This document shows, piece after piece, positions 36,625 to 44,744 of a DNA stretch of 64,000 bases. Within the stretch, counting starts at the first letter, position 1, and each line of letters opens with the position of its first letter. The notes below the pieces were generated by a model. The model ran no database searches, had not been told where the DNA came from, and was given only the letters and a program-made list of their open reading frames with translations. Made by a program: the position numbers and the translations under genes. Origin of the DNA: Halorubrum sp. BV1 (GTDB taxonomy: Archaea > Halobacteriota > Halobacteria > Halobacteriales > Haloferacaceae); the NCBI RefSeq assembly GCF_000746205.1, contig NZ_JQKV01000006.1:1-64000 (forward strand), written 5' to 3'.

Positions 36625-37290
36625 CTACCGCCAGAATCGCTTCGCGAACCGCGAGAAGAACCCCTCCTCGGGCTCCTCGACCGGCTCCCACAGCCGAAAC
36701 GCGCCGGCGACGTCTGCGACCTCGCTTGCGACGAGGTGCTCGTGGTCCGGCGCGACGACGACGAGGTTCACCTCGTAATGGCCGTAGTAGCCGAGTTTCA
36801 ACAGCGTCCGGTCGCGGAACCCCTCGACGAAGTCGGCGACGGTGTCGGGGATTCGGTCCGCAACGAGCACGACGGTGATGTCGGTGCCGTAGTGCTGCTC
36901 GTCGCCCTCGACGCGGTCGTCCGCGACCCCGTGGGCGAACTCGACGAGCCGCTCGACGTCGGCGACGGTGGGAACGCCGACCCGGCGCGCGAACACGTGC
37001 TCCATCATGTCGTGGTCCGCGTAGCTCAACGCCGGGTGGAGGAACTGCTTTTGACTGCGTAGCCGCATCCGCGCGTACAGCTCGAACCGCTCGCCCCGCT
37101 CGACGACGTCGGCCTCCAGGTCGTAGCTGTACATGAGCCGGTCGGAGACGCGGTCGAGGTACTCGTCGTCGTAGTCGGGGACGCTCTCGCGAATCTCCGA
37201 CGGGAGCGTATCGGGGTCGGGACGATCGGTGTCGCGGCTGCCGCCCGTTCGCCCGTCAGTCGCATCGCCGCCGTCGGCGCGTTCACTCAT
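36625..37290 (-). CDS. Haloarchaeal hypothetical protein, 221 residues
   Basis: A soluble acidic protein of 221 residues. An Asp/Arg/Gly-rich N-terminus (about 30 residues) precedes a helical region (DDEYLDRVSDRLMYSYDLEA) and a beta-rich half with DITVVLVADRIPDTVADF and YYGHYEVNLVVVAPDHEHL; the C-terminus is amphipathic (GFFSRFAKRFWR). No family recognised. The ATG at 37290 overlaps the cupin stop by eight bases, so both genes are cotranscribed. Confidence 0.6.
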   Translation of the reverse strand: MSERADGGDATDGRTGGSRDTDRPDPDTLPSEIRESVPDYDDEYLDRVSDRLMYSYDLEADVVERGERFELYARMRLRSQKQFLHPALSYADHDMMEHVFARRVGVPTVADVERLVEFAHGVADDRVEGDEQHYGTDITVVLVADRIPDTVADFVEGFRDRTLLKLGYYGHYEVNLVVVAPDHEHLVASEVADVAGAFRLWEPVEEPEEGFFSRFAKRFWR

Positions 37291-37663
37291 CCGCCGGGTC
37301 GTACGCGACCGCGTCGTCCGCGGCCGGCGGGGCACCGATCGCGAGCACCGTTACGGGACCGTCGGCGTCGTCGGGGTTGTACGCTCGCTGCGGACTCTCG
37401 GGATCGACGACGAACAGGTCGTCCGTCTCGACGTCGTAGGTTCCGTCGGGCGTCTCGACGGCGAGCGTCCCCGACAACACGTAGAACGCCTCTTGTTGGG
37501 TCTCGTGGTAGTGGTACGCGAGCGGTAGCTGCTCGCCGGGCTCGGCGCGGAAGCGATTGATAGCGGCGTGTTCGAGCCCGCCCGGCTCCGAGAGCTTTCG
37601 GCACTCGGAGGGTCGGTCGGGTGCTGGATCGACTGCGTTCGCGTCGACGACTCGATATCCCAT
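37283..37663 (-). CDS. Cupin-domain protein
   Basis: A 126-residue single-domain cupin. Motif 1 is seen as YHYHETQQEAFYVLSG with the metal-ligand histidines and glutamate, motif 2 in DLFVVDPESPQRAYNPDD, where the second-motif histidine is not evident. Small cupins of this kind bind a metal and a small organic ligand; no substrate can be named. The ATG at 37663 is chosen since 23 upstream residues in frame are not cupin-like. It is coupled to the downstream 221-residue gene. Confidence 0.85.
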   Translation of the reverse strand: MGYRVVDANAVDPAPDRPSECRKLSEPGGLEHAAINRFRAEPGEQLPLAYHYHETQQEAFYVLSGTLAVETPDGTYDVETDDLFVVDPESPQRAYNPDDADGPVTVLAIGAPPAADDAVAYDPADE

Positions 37664-37797
37664 GCGAACCAGTTCCACGGAGTAGTAAAAAGGGCGTCGG
37701 GCCACGGCGATAGGTCGAACCCCCGGCGTCACTCGGCAGAAGGGTGGTCGGCGACGGGTTTTAACTCCGTGGAGGCGATCACTACGGCAGAGAAGCT

Positions 37798-38031
37798 ATG
37801 TCCGACCAAGAGATTCGAACCGAGGCGTGCGGTCGGTGCTCGATGTCCACGGTCGTCGGCGCGGTGAGCGACGATCAGAGCGACGAGGAGCGCGCGGAGC
37901 GCGACCCGTTCGGCGCGGATCGGATCGAGGTCGACGAGTCTTCGATCCGCCGCGTGTCGCCGGCGGGATTCCTCAGCGATCTCAAAGATCGGATCGATGC
38001 GCTCGGGCGACGCCTCGCGTACGGGAAGTAG
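37798..38031 (+). CDS. Small haloarchaeal protein with a CxxC pair
   Basis: A 77-residue acidic protein. Cysteines in EACGRCSMST suggest a possible metal or redox site, but only this one pair is present. The second half is helical (SDLKDRIDALGRRLAYGK). A TTTTAA element at about 37758 lies roughly 35 bp before the ATG. Divergent from the cupin gene. Function unknown. Confidence 0.5.
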   Translation: MSDQEIRTEACGRCSMSTVVGAVSDDQSDEERAERDPFGADRIEVDESSIRRVSPAGFLSDLKDRIDALGRRLAYGK

Positions 38032-38083
38032 ACCCGTCAGGTGAGAGACTTATACCGGTCCGATTCCTAGCGAGGCCAACGCG

Positions 38084-38770
38084 ATGGAAGAGAGCATCTC
38101 CGGGTTCAAGATCCGCGGGGACTGGGGCGACGTCGTCGAACACGGCGAGCGGATCGCGCTCGCGCTCCGCGAGGCCGGCGTCGGCGGTGACGCGTACCAC
38201 GACTTCGACGACTGGCGGCCGAAGTCTCACGAGCGTATCGACGAAGACGTATCCGAAAAGACCGCAGAACAGGCGTCCGTCAGCGAGGGCGAAGGCGAGC
38301 GGGCCGGAAAGTCGCCGGGAGAGGACTTACAGACGGCCGGAGAGAAACTCACAGAGTCCTACGAGAAGGTCGGCGAAAACGACACCGAAAGCGCCGTCGA
38401 GCGGTGGGGCGAGTCGATCGGACACGTCGCCCGCGCGGCCGACTCCGCGAGTCGCAAGGCGCTCCGGAAGGTCGAAGACACGGTCTACCGGAAGGTGATG
38501 ACTCAGATGGCACCGTACTACTTCGACAACGAACTCGTCAGCGCGAACATTCAGGAGGTCGGTCGCGGTGAGGCCGGCGAGACGTTCGTCTTCGAGGTGA
38601 ACATCAACGACGACGAGCTCAAAGCCGAGGTGAGCGACATCCTCGCCGAGTACGAGTCGGAGATCGACCGCTGGCACGTCGAAGCGGAGAAGCGCACGGA
38701 GGACGTCGCCGCGGCCGAAGGCGTCGAACCGCCCGAAACCGAAGGTGGTCCCGACTCGACGATGACGTGA
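38084..38770 (+). CDS. Haloarchaeal conserved protein, 228 residues
   Basis: A soluble acidic protein: N-terminal SGFKIRGDWGDVVEHGERIA, a charged low-complexity middle (about 60-105), and a C-terminal helical/beta part with MTQMAPYYFDNELVSANIQE and FVFEVNINDDELKAEVSDIL. From memory it resembles a haloarchaeal domain of unknown function (DUF5828), not verified. No membrane segment or catalytic motif. Lies in a run of short independent plus-strand genes. Confidence 0.6.
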   Translation: MEESISGFKIRGDWGDVVEHGERIALALREAGVGGDAYHDFDDWRPKSHERIDEDVSEKTAEQASVSEGEGERAGKSPGEDLQTAGEKLTESYEKVGENDTESAVERWGESIGHVARAADSASRKALRKVEDTVYRKVMTQMAPYYFDNELVSANIQEVGRGEAGETFVFEVNINDDELKAEVSDILAEYESEIDRWHVEAEKRTEDVAAAEGVEPPETEGGPDSTMT

Positions 38771-38815
38771 CCAACGCATCGAACGGATTTACTTTCCGGC
38801 CCCCGAACTGCGTCC

Positions 38816-39055
38816 ATGACTGAACTGCTTCGGGTCGCCGCGGGTGAACTGTCGGCCGACGAGCTGATAGACGCGCTCAACGACGGACGGCGGATCCTCG
38901 TCGACGTCGAAGTCGCCGGCGGCTCACACGAGGTCGTGTTGCGCTACGACGGGGAGACGTACCACTGTGACACGCCGACGAACCTCCACCGTCACGCGGA
39001 CGAATCCGAGATGCGCGGCTGTCTCGATCGGATGGGATACGCGGCCGCAGAGTGA
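38816..39055 (+). CDS. Small haloarchaeal conserved protein, 79 residues
   Basis: A 79-residue protein with a beta-rich core (RRILVDVEVAGGSHEVVLRYDG) and two cysteines (YHCDTPTN and RGCLDRMGY) that could form one metal site with nearby histidines in NLHRHADE. Family not recognised by name. Starts 45 bp after the previous gene. Confidence 0.6.
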   Translation: MTELLRVAAGELSADELIDALNDGRRILVDVEVAGGSHEVVLRYDGETYHCDTPTNLHRHADESEMRGCLDRMGYAAAE

Positions 39056-39117
39056 CCCCGCCGTGACCGGTCCGGCGTGACACCGAGGTTTAACCCAAAC
39101 GGGGTCGAACGACGCCC

Positions 39118-39513
39118 ATGAGCGATCCCGATATCGAGGACCTCGTCGGCAACGTGTCCCCCTCGTTCGAACATGTGCTCTCCTGTGTGTTCGGCGTTCG
39201 AGACCACGAGAGCCGCACGTATCTCGTGTTGCTCGATTATCCGGGAAGCACGGTCGCCGAACTCGCGGCGACGCTCGATCGGGACCGGTCGAACGTGAAC
39301 CGGTCGCTCTCAACCCTGCGAGAGAAGGGACTCGTCGAGCGCCGTCGGCGACTCCTCGACTCCGGCGGATACGTCTACCAGTACACCGCGATCCCGATCG
39401 CAGAAGCGAAGACCAGACTTCACGACGCCCTCGACGAGTGGGTCGAGGGCGTTCACGCCGCGATCGACGGGTTCGACCCCGACGCCGACACTGACACTGA
39501 CGGACCCGCATAA
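39118..39513 (+). CDS. Winged-helix transcription regulator (TrmB/MarR-like)
   Basis: A 131-residue one-domain DNA-binding protein. The helix-turn-helix is in STVAELAATLDRDRSNVNRS, with the recognition helix followed by LREKGLVERRRRLLDSGGYV, a typical wing. The C-terminus is helical and acidic, probably for dimer formation. No ligand domain is present, so it may respond to other proteins or act on its own promoter. The target is not clear from the neighbours. Confidence 0.8.
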   Translation: MSDPDIEDLVGNVSPSFEHVLSCVFGVRDHESRTYLVLLDYPGSTVAELAATLDRDRSNVNRSLSTLREKGLVERRRRLLDSGGYVYQYTAIPIAEAKTRLHDALDEWVEGVHAAIDGFDPDADTDTDGPA

Positions 39514-39550
39514 CCCGTGTCTCGACGCCAGCCGCGGCTCCGCTGACGGG

Positions 39551-40144
39551 CTACGACGTGTCGTTGTCGAACGCGAGCGTGACGCCGTCGGCGTCGACGG
39601 TCGCCCCGGCCGCACACACTGGGTGTTCGAAGTCGGCGTCGAGAACGTCTGTTGCCGCCTCCGTCGCGTCCGCGGCCGCAAGCGGGTACGGCTCCGGACT
39701 GTCGGTCTCGTAGGTCGCGACGATCGTCGGTTCGTCGACCGATTCGACGAGCAACGCGTCCCGTCGAACGGTCCCGATCGTCGCGGTGTCGTCCTCGACG
39801 ACGCCCGCGATCCGCGGGGTGTCGTAGTCGTCTTTCTCGAAGTCGAGCGCGAGCAGCGCGGCCGCGAGCGCGTCGCGAGCCGGATATCCCCGTTCCAGTT
39901 TCTCCGCGATCGGGTCGACGTGCGAGCCGTTGCCGACGACGGCGAGCGCGTCGCCGGTCGGCGCGCGGACCGCTCGCGCGCAGTTATACGAGACGTACGG
40001 GTTGTCCGTCTCGGGCGCGTCCGGCGTGGGGCCGACGGTGAGAGTCCCGTCGCGGTCGATCACGCGGCGGTTCGGAAACGACCGAGAGGAGACCCGATAC
40101 GCTCCGATTCCGGGAGCGACGACGACGAATCGTCCGACGTACAT
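39551..40144 (-). CDS. purO: Archaeal IMP cyclohydrolase
   Basis: PurO closes the purine ring (FAICAR to IMP), the last step of purine synthesis in many archaea that lack the PurH enzyme. The 197-residue protein starts MYVGRFVVVAPG and contains YRVSSRSFPNRRV, NPYVSYNCARAV and GNGSHVDPI, all typical of PurO. It converges with the regulator gene at 39118. No other purine gene is nearby. Confidence 0.9.
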   Translation of the reverse strand: MYVGRFVVVAPGIGAYRVSSRSFPNRRVIDRDGTLTVGPTPDAPETDNPYVSYNCARAVRAPTGDALAVVGNGSHVDPIAEKLERGYPARDALAAALLALDFEKDDYDTPRIAGVVEDDTATIGTVRRDALLVESVDEPTIVATYETDSPEPYPLAAADATEAATDVLDADFEHPVCAAGATVDADGVTLAFDNDTS

Positions 40145-40369
40145 ACAACTTCGTGGCGATTGTGTCCGCTAAAACGCATCGATCTGTTCACGTTCGTCGA
40201 TCGAATACGCGTCCGAGATGCCGGTCTGCCCGCCCTCGCGACCGAGGCCGTCCCATCTCCCGCGGCACGTCGAACACGCGGCGCTGCCGGATCGGACGCT
40301 GTGAACGACTCGCAGAGCGCCCCCAACGCGCAACGCTTACAAACACCCGTTGGCTACGGATGAGTGCAC

Positions 40370-40442
40370 AGTCCATTGGGGTAGTGGCCAATCCTGTTGC
40401 CTTCTGGGGGCAACGACCCTGGTTCGAATCCAGGATGGACTA
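40370..40442 (+). tRNA. tRNA-Gln (anticodon CTG)
   Basis: Full cloverleaf of 73 nt: acceptor arms AGTCCAT (40370-40376) and ATGGACT (40435-40441), discriminator A at 40442; anticodon stem TTGCC/GGCAA around loop TTCTGGG with anticodon CTG at 40404-40406; T arm CCTGG-TTCGAAT-CCAGG. No intron, and CCA is not encoded. The 3' end is not duplicated elsewhere in the window, so no integrated element uses it here. Confidence 0.95.
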
Positions 40443-40585
40443 TTCTCGCGGTCCCCGTCCGAGATGTCGATCGACGCACCGCCAACGGCGGCCCGCGGTC
40501 TGGCGCCCACTGAGATTTCGACTGGAACAATACACCCGTCACGTAGTGCGGTTTCCACTCGAAAATAAGGGGTCTCAACACCGAT
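40443..40585. other. Gap after tRNA-Gln
   Basis: The 143 bp between the tRNA and the cgi121 stop contain an AT-rich patch (GAAAATAAGGGG, 40560-40571). I see no gene or repeat. Confidence 0.4.
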
Positions 40586-41215
40586 TCACTTCTCTACGTC
40601 GAGCAGCGCGACGCGCTCCCGGACGACGTCGGCGATGTCACCGTCGACCGCGTCGAGTTCGCGATCGCCGATATCGAACGCCTCACGCACGCGGTCTCCG
40701 TCGAACCTGCGCGCCGATCCGCGGTCGTCGGCCGGGACGAACGACGTGCGTTCTTCCACCGCCGTGACGGCCGCGCCGACGTCGGCCGACGGCCGATCCG
40801 CGCCCGACACCGCACCGAAATCCGCGAACAGGACGACGACGCGGCTTTCGCCTTCCGCGACGCCGAGCCGGAGCGCCCGATCGATCTGACGCCGACCGGC
40901 CGCGTACAGGAGTATCTCCACGCCCGGGTCGCGGGCGACCGCCTCGCCGCGAGCGATCGCGCGGGCTGCGAGACGGGTCGCCTCCCGCAGGTGCGCCTCG
41001 GAGACGATGAGGTCGGCGTCGAACGCCTGCACGACCGCTCCCGTCTCACTCGAGATCGCGGCGAGCTCGCCGAGAAACGCGTCGAGATCGCGGATGCGCG
41101 CGGAGCCGTACCGGATCCGATGCGGAGGAACGGGTGGATCGACAGCGGCCGTTTCGCCGTCATCCCGGACGGGCGCGGTCCGGTCCCCTGCCGCACCGAC
41201 GCGGTCGCTCGTCAT
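40586..41215 (-). CDS. cgi121: KEOPS complex subunit Cgi121
   Basis: Cgi121 binds tRNA and stimulates Bud32 within KEOPS, which makes the t6A modification at position 37 of ANN-decoding tRNAs. The 209-residue protein has the family core VVQAFDADLIVSEAHLREAT, then AIARGEAVARDPGVEILLYA and AGRRQIDRALRLGV. About 40 acidic residues precede it. Its ATG overlaps the stop of hel308 (ATGA, 41212-41215), so the two are translated together. The other KEOPS genes are not in the window. Confidence 0.88.
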   Translation of the reverse strand: MTSDRVGAAGDRTAPVRDDGETAAVDPPVPPHRIRYGSARIRDLDAFLGELAAISSETGAVVQAFDADLIVSEAHLREATRLAARAIARGEAVARDPGVEILLYAAGRRQIDRALRLGVAEGESRVVVLFADFGAVSGADRPSADVGAAVTAVEERTSFVPADDRGSARRFDGDRVREAFDIGDRELDAVDGDIADVVRERVALLDVEK

Positions 41216-43686
41216 CGGAAATCACCCAAGCTCGCCTGTCCCTCACCGTCGTCGTCGCTCGCGGAGCCGGCCGTCGCCGCCGCGGACGCCGAGCTGTCGG
41301 GGCGGACGTCGTCCATCGACGGATCCTCGCGGCCGGCGTGTTCGAGGATCCGCTCTGCGGTCCGCTCGCGCCCCCGAAGCGCGCCGAGGACGACGGCCTT
41401 GTCGGCCTCGCGGAGGTCGGCGCGGCTCTCGACGCCCGCCTCGTACAGCCGCCGAGCGCGCTTCCGTCCGACGTTTCGAACGCCGGCGAGATCGAGCAGC
41501 TCCTCGCGAACGCCGTACTCGATCCGCTTTCTGGCCTCGCGGACCGCGACGACGACGTCGCCGTCGACGTCCGCAATATCACCGGCGAGGGTCTCTGCGG
41601 CCCGGAGAAGCCACTCTGCGGTCTCGACCTTTCCGCGAATGTCCCCCGGTCCCACGCCGTACCGCTCTGCGATCCGGTCCTCGTCGACCTCCGTGGCCCA
41701 GTCTTCGAGCAGCCGAGCCGTCTTCAGCGACGCGAGCCAGTCTTCGAACCGCACGTCCTCGTACTCGGAGGGAACGTCGCCGAGGAACTCGCTCTCCCGT
41801 TCGTAGCACATCTCCGTGTACTCCTCTCTGTCCCCCGATTTCAGGTAGAGTTCGTACATGTCCGGCGTGCGGCTGACGAGGTGGTAGAGCCCGAGCGGCG
41901 TCACGTTCGGCGGCGGTCCCGCGACGTCATCGGTCTCGTCGTCGCCGGGTTCGTCAGTCCTCCCGTCGACGGGCGCATCCTCGCTCGGCGCATCCTCGCT
42001 CGGCTCGCCCTCATCTGCTCGCCCGTAGGTGCCGAATCCGCGGTCGTCGCCCGCGTCTCGGACGAACTCGCCCGTGTCGCCGTCCCCGTTCGCCTCTCCG
42101 GCCGCTCGGAGTCCGTCTATCATCTCCGCGGCGCTCATCGGGTCGAGGTAGAGCCGCGAGACGGTGTGGCCGATACCGGTCGCGGTGAGACTCTCCGTTC
42201 CGTCCCCGCGGCCGCGGTCGAGGAAGTCGTTGACCGCCAGGTAGTCGAGGACGGTGTCTGTGACTGCGGCGAGTCGGCCGTCGTCGTCCGTCTGTGTCGC
42301 ATACAGGGTGTTATCGAGGAACGCGAGGAGGCCGTCGCGCGTGGAGGCGAAGCCGGAGGCGACGGTGGCGAGCACGTGCGTCCGGAGTGCGGGCTCGGCC
42401 GCGAGCTTCGAGCGGACCGGTTCGGGGTCGGCCCAGACGTACCGCTCGAACAGCTCGTCTTTGGTGTCGGCGTCGCTCGCGAGCAGCACCGCCTCGCCGT
42501 ACGGGTCGAGCCCGGGCCGCCCCGCGCGCCCGCACATCTGGTGAATTTCAAGCACGTCGAGGGGCTTCATCCCGCCGAACTCTCCGTCGTAGCGCCGCCA
42601 GTCGCGGACGATCACTCGACGGGCAGGCGTGTTGACGCCGGCGGCCAGCGTCGGCGTCGCGGAGATGCACTTGATCAGCCGGTCGCGGAACGCGTCCTCA
42701 ACGAGGCTCCGGTGCTCGCTCGCGAGGCCGGCGTGATGGAACGCCGATCCTTGCTCGACGGCGTCCGCGAGATCCGACGCGGTGTCTGTGTCGGAGACGC
42801 CGCGTATCTCCTCGGCGAGGTCGCGGAGCCGGCCGCGCTCGCCGTCGGTGAGCCGCGACGCGGTCACGTCGGCGAGCCGCCGAGCCGACGACTCGGCGTT
42901 GCGCCGAGAGTTGACGAAGACGAGCGACGAGCCGCCCTGTCCGTCTTCTTCGGTGTCCAAGGCGTCGGCGACGAGCCGCGCCGTCTGGTCTTCGCCGCGG
43001 TCGACGGGCACCTCGCGTTTGCTCCCGTCGTCGAAGTCGATGGCGTTGCCGTAGTGGACGCCGATCCGGAGGTCGATCGGCCGCCAGTCGGACTCGACGA
43101 GTTCGGCGTCGAGCCACTCGGCGATCACGTCGGCGTTGCCGACCGTGGCCGAGAGCGCGACCGTCTGCAGGTCGGGGTTCACCTTGCGAAGCTTCGCGAG
43201 CGTCACTTCGAGCGTCGGACCGCGGTGGGAGTCGTCGACGAGGTGGACCTCGTCGCTCACGACGCAGGTGAGGTCGTCGATCCACGGCGCGCCGTTGCGG
43301 ATGAGCGAGTCGACCTTTTCCGAGGTAGCGACGATGATGTCGCGGGTCGCGAGCCACTCGCCGTCGGACTCGTAGTTCCCGGTGGAGACGCCGACCGTGA
43401 TCCCGTGGTCATCCCAGCGCTCGAACTCCGCTTTCTTCTCGCTGGCCAGCGCGCGCAGCGGGACGATGTACAGCGCCTTACCGCCGCGTTCGACCGCGGA
43501 GAGCATGGCCAGTTCGGCGATGAGCGTCTTTCCGGAGGCCGTGGGCACCGCGGCGACGAGGCTCTCCCCGTCGACGACGCCGGCCTCGACGCTCGCCCGT
43601 TGCGGCGGGTACAGCTCGGCGACGCCCTCCGCTTCGAGCGCCTCGCCGACGCCCGCGGGGAGCCCGGAGAGCGAACTCGGTTGCAT
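41212..43686 (-). CDS. hel308: Hel308-family DNA repair helicase
   Basis: Hel308 is an archaeal Ski2-like 3'-5' helicase that acts at stalled replication forks. In 824 residues the motifs appear in order: Walker A VPTASGKTLIAELAM, Walker B VVSDEVHLVDD, motif III LSATVGNADVIAEW, motif IV-V TPTLAAGVNTPARRV, motif VI QMCGRAGRPGLDP, and a C-terminal helix-hairpin-helix region (VRNVGRKRARRLYEAGV). A low-complexity acidic insert near residues 560-610 (EDAPSEDAPVDGRTDEPGDD) is a haloarchaeal addition. It overlaps cgi121. Confidence 0.93.
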   Translation of the reverse strand: MQPSSLSGLPAGVGEALEAEGVAELYPPQRASVEAGVVDGESLVAAVPTASGKTLIAELAMLSAVERGGKALYIVPLRALASEKKAEFERWDDHGITVGVSTGNYESDGEWLATRDIIVATSEKVDSLIRNGAPWIDDLTCVVSDEVHLVDDSHRGPTLEVTLAKLRKVNPDLQTVALSATVGNADVIAEWLDAELVESDWRPIDLRIGVHYGNAIDFDDGSKREVPVDRGEDQTARLVADALDTEEDGQGGSSLVFVNSRRNAESSARRLADVTASRLTDGERGRLRDLAEEIRGVSDTDTASDLADAVEQGSAFHHAGLASEHRSLVEDAFRDRLIKCISATPTLAAGVNTPARRVIVRDWRRYDGEFGGMKPLDVLEIHQMCGRAGRPGLDPYGEAVLLASDADTKDELFERYVWADPEPVRSKLAAEPALRTHVLATVASGFASTRDGLLAFLDNTLYATQTDDDGRLAAVTDTVLDYLAVNDFLDRGRGDGTESLTATGIGHTVSRLYLDPMSAAEMIDGLRAAGEANGDGDTGEFVRDAGDDRGFGTYGRADEGEPSEDAPSEDAPVDGRTDEPGDDETDDVAGPPPNVTPLGLYHLVSRTPDMYELYLKSGDREEYTEMCYERESEFLGDVPSEYEDVRFEDWLASLKTARLLEDWATEVDEDRIAERYGVGPGDIRGKVETAEWLLRAAETLAGDIADVDGDVVVAVREARKRIEYGVREELLDLAGVRNVGRKRARRLYEAGVESRADLREADKAVVLGALRGRERTAERILEHAGREDPSMDDVRPDSSASAAATAGSASDDDGEGQASLGDFR

Positions 43687-43755
43687 TACAGAAGCGTGGG
43701 TTCCATTGCGATTTAAACCGTCGGAAGCGGGCGGTGAGAGGACGACCGCTGACGA

Positions 43756-44625
43756 CTACGCCGTCTCCATCTCGCGTTCCAGCTCGCGGAGCCGCTCGAC
43801 TCGGTTCTCGGTCGAGGGGTGCGTCGAGGCGATCTTGCCGACGAACCCGGCCTTGATCGGGATGATGAAGAACGCGTTCATCTCGGCTTCCTCGCGGAGG
43901 TCCTCTTTGGGGACCCGGTCCATCCGGCCGTCGATCGTCATCAGCGCCGAGGCGAGCGCCCCGGGCTTACCCGTGATCAGCGCCGCGCCTCGGTCCGCGG
44001 AGTACTCGCGGTACCGCGAGAGCGCGCGGATCAAAAGGAACGAGACGATCCAGACGAGGATCGACACGAGGATCGCGACGATCACGGGCGCGCCCTGCCG
44101 GTTGTCGCCGCTGAACAGCCACCCCCACCGCACGATGAAGAAGGCGATAGTCGAGAGGAACGAGGCGATGGTCATCACCATCACGTCCCGGTTCTTCACG
44201 TGCGCGAGCTCGTGGGCGAGCACCCCGTCGAGCTCGTCCTCGTCAAGCGATCGCAACAGGCCCGTGGTCACGGCGACCGTCGCGTTCTTTTTGTTGCGGC
44301 CGGTCGCGAACGCGTTCGGCACCTGCGTATCGGCGACCGCGACCGTCGGCTTCGGAAGGTCCGCCTGCTGGCTCAGGCGCTCGATCCGACGGTGGAGGTC
44401 GGGGTACTCGTCGGCGCTCACCTCCCGCGCGCCCATGCTCCGCAGGGCGAGTTTGTCGCTGAAGAAGTACTGGGCGATCGAGAACCCGCCGAGCATAACC
44501 AGCGGGAAGAGGAAGTTCTGAAAGTACAGGCTCAGAACACCCACAAATACGACGTAGAGGGCGAAAAGCAGGAACATCGTGAACGCCATCCGCCCACGGA
44601 GTCCCCAGTCGGTCTGCCAGTCCAT
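43756..44625 (-). CDS. htpX: HtpX-type M48 membrane metalloprotease
   Basis: A 289-residue zinc protease of membrane protein quality control. Two N-terminal transmembrane helices (MAFTMFLLFALYVVFVGVLS) precede the HELAH zinc motif (DGVLAHELAHVKNRD), with two more helices (MTIASFLSTIAFFIVRWGW) and the third ligand Glu in REYSADRGAA. The catalytic domain faces the cytoplasm. Monocistronic; between it and arlJ lies a short repeat block. Confidence 0.92.
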   Translation of the reverse strand: MDWQTDWGLRGRMAFTMFLLFALYVVFVGVLSLYFQNFLFPLVMLGGFSIAQYFFSDKLALRSMGAREVSADEYPDLHRRIERLSQQADLPKPTVAVADTQVPNAFATGRNKKNATVAVTTGLLRSLDEDELDGVLAHELAHVKNRDVMVMTIASFLSTIAFFIVRWGWLFSGDNRQGAPVIVAILVSILVWIVSFLLIRALSRYREYSADRGAALITGKPGALASALMTIDGRMDRVPKEDLREEAEMNAFFIIPIKAGFVGKIASTHPSTENRVERLRELEREMETA

Positions 44626-44680
44626 GCCCGTGAGTTACCGTTCGCGGCGTTAAAGCTTGCCGGAGGGGAATCCGTCGACG

Positions 44681-44740
44681 ACGATCGGATCGCGAGGACG
44701 ACGATCGGATCGCGAGGACGACGATCGGATCGCGAGGACG
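44681..44740 (+). repeat. 20-bp unit repeated three times
   Basis: ACGATCGGATCGCGAGGACG occurs three times head to tail, with a degenerate fourth start (GCGATCAGAT) that already includes the arlJ stop codon. It sits between the 5' end of htpX and the 3' end of arlJ. Each unit contains the near-palindrome CGATCGGATCG. Confidence 0.9.
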
Positions 44741-44744
44741 GCGA

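Noticed and set aside
40370..40442. tRNA-Gln as attachment site of an integrated element
   Set aside because: No integrase gene and no second copy of the tRNA 3' end occur in the window; flanking genes are housekeeping.
44641..44680. Hairpin terminator after arlJ
   Set aside because: No stable stem followed by T-run could be made by eye; the region is the upstream side of htpX on the minus strand.
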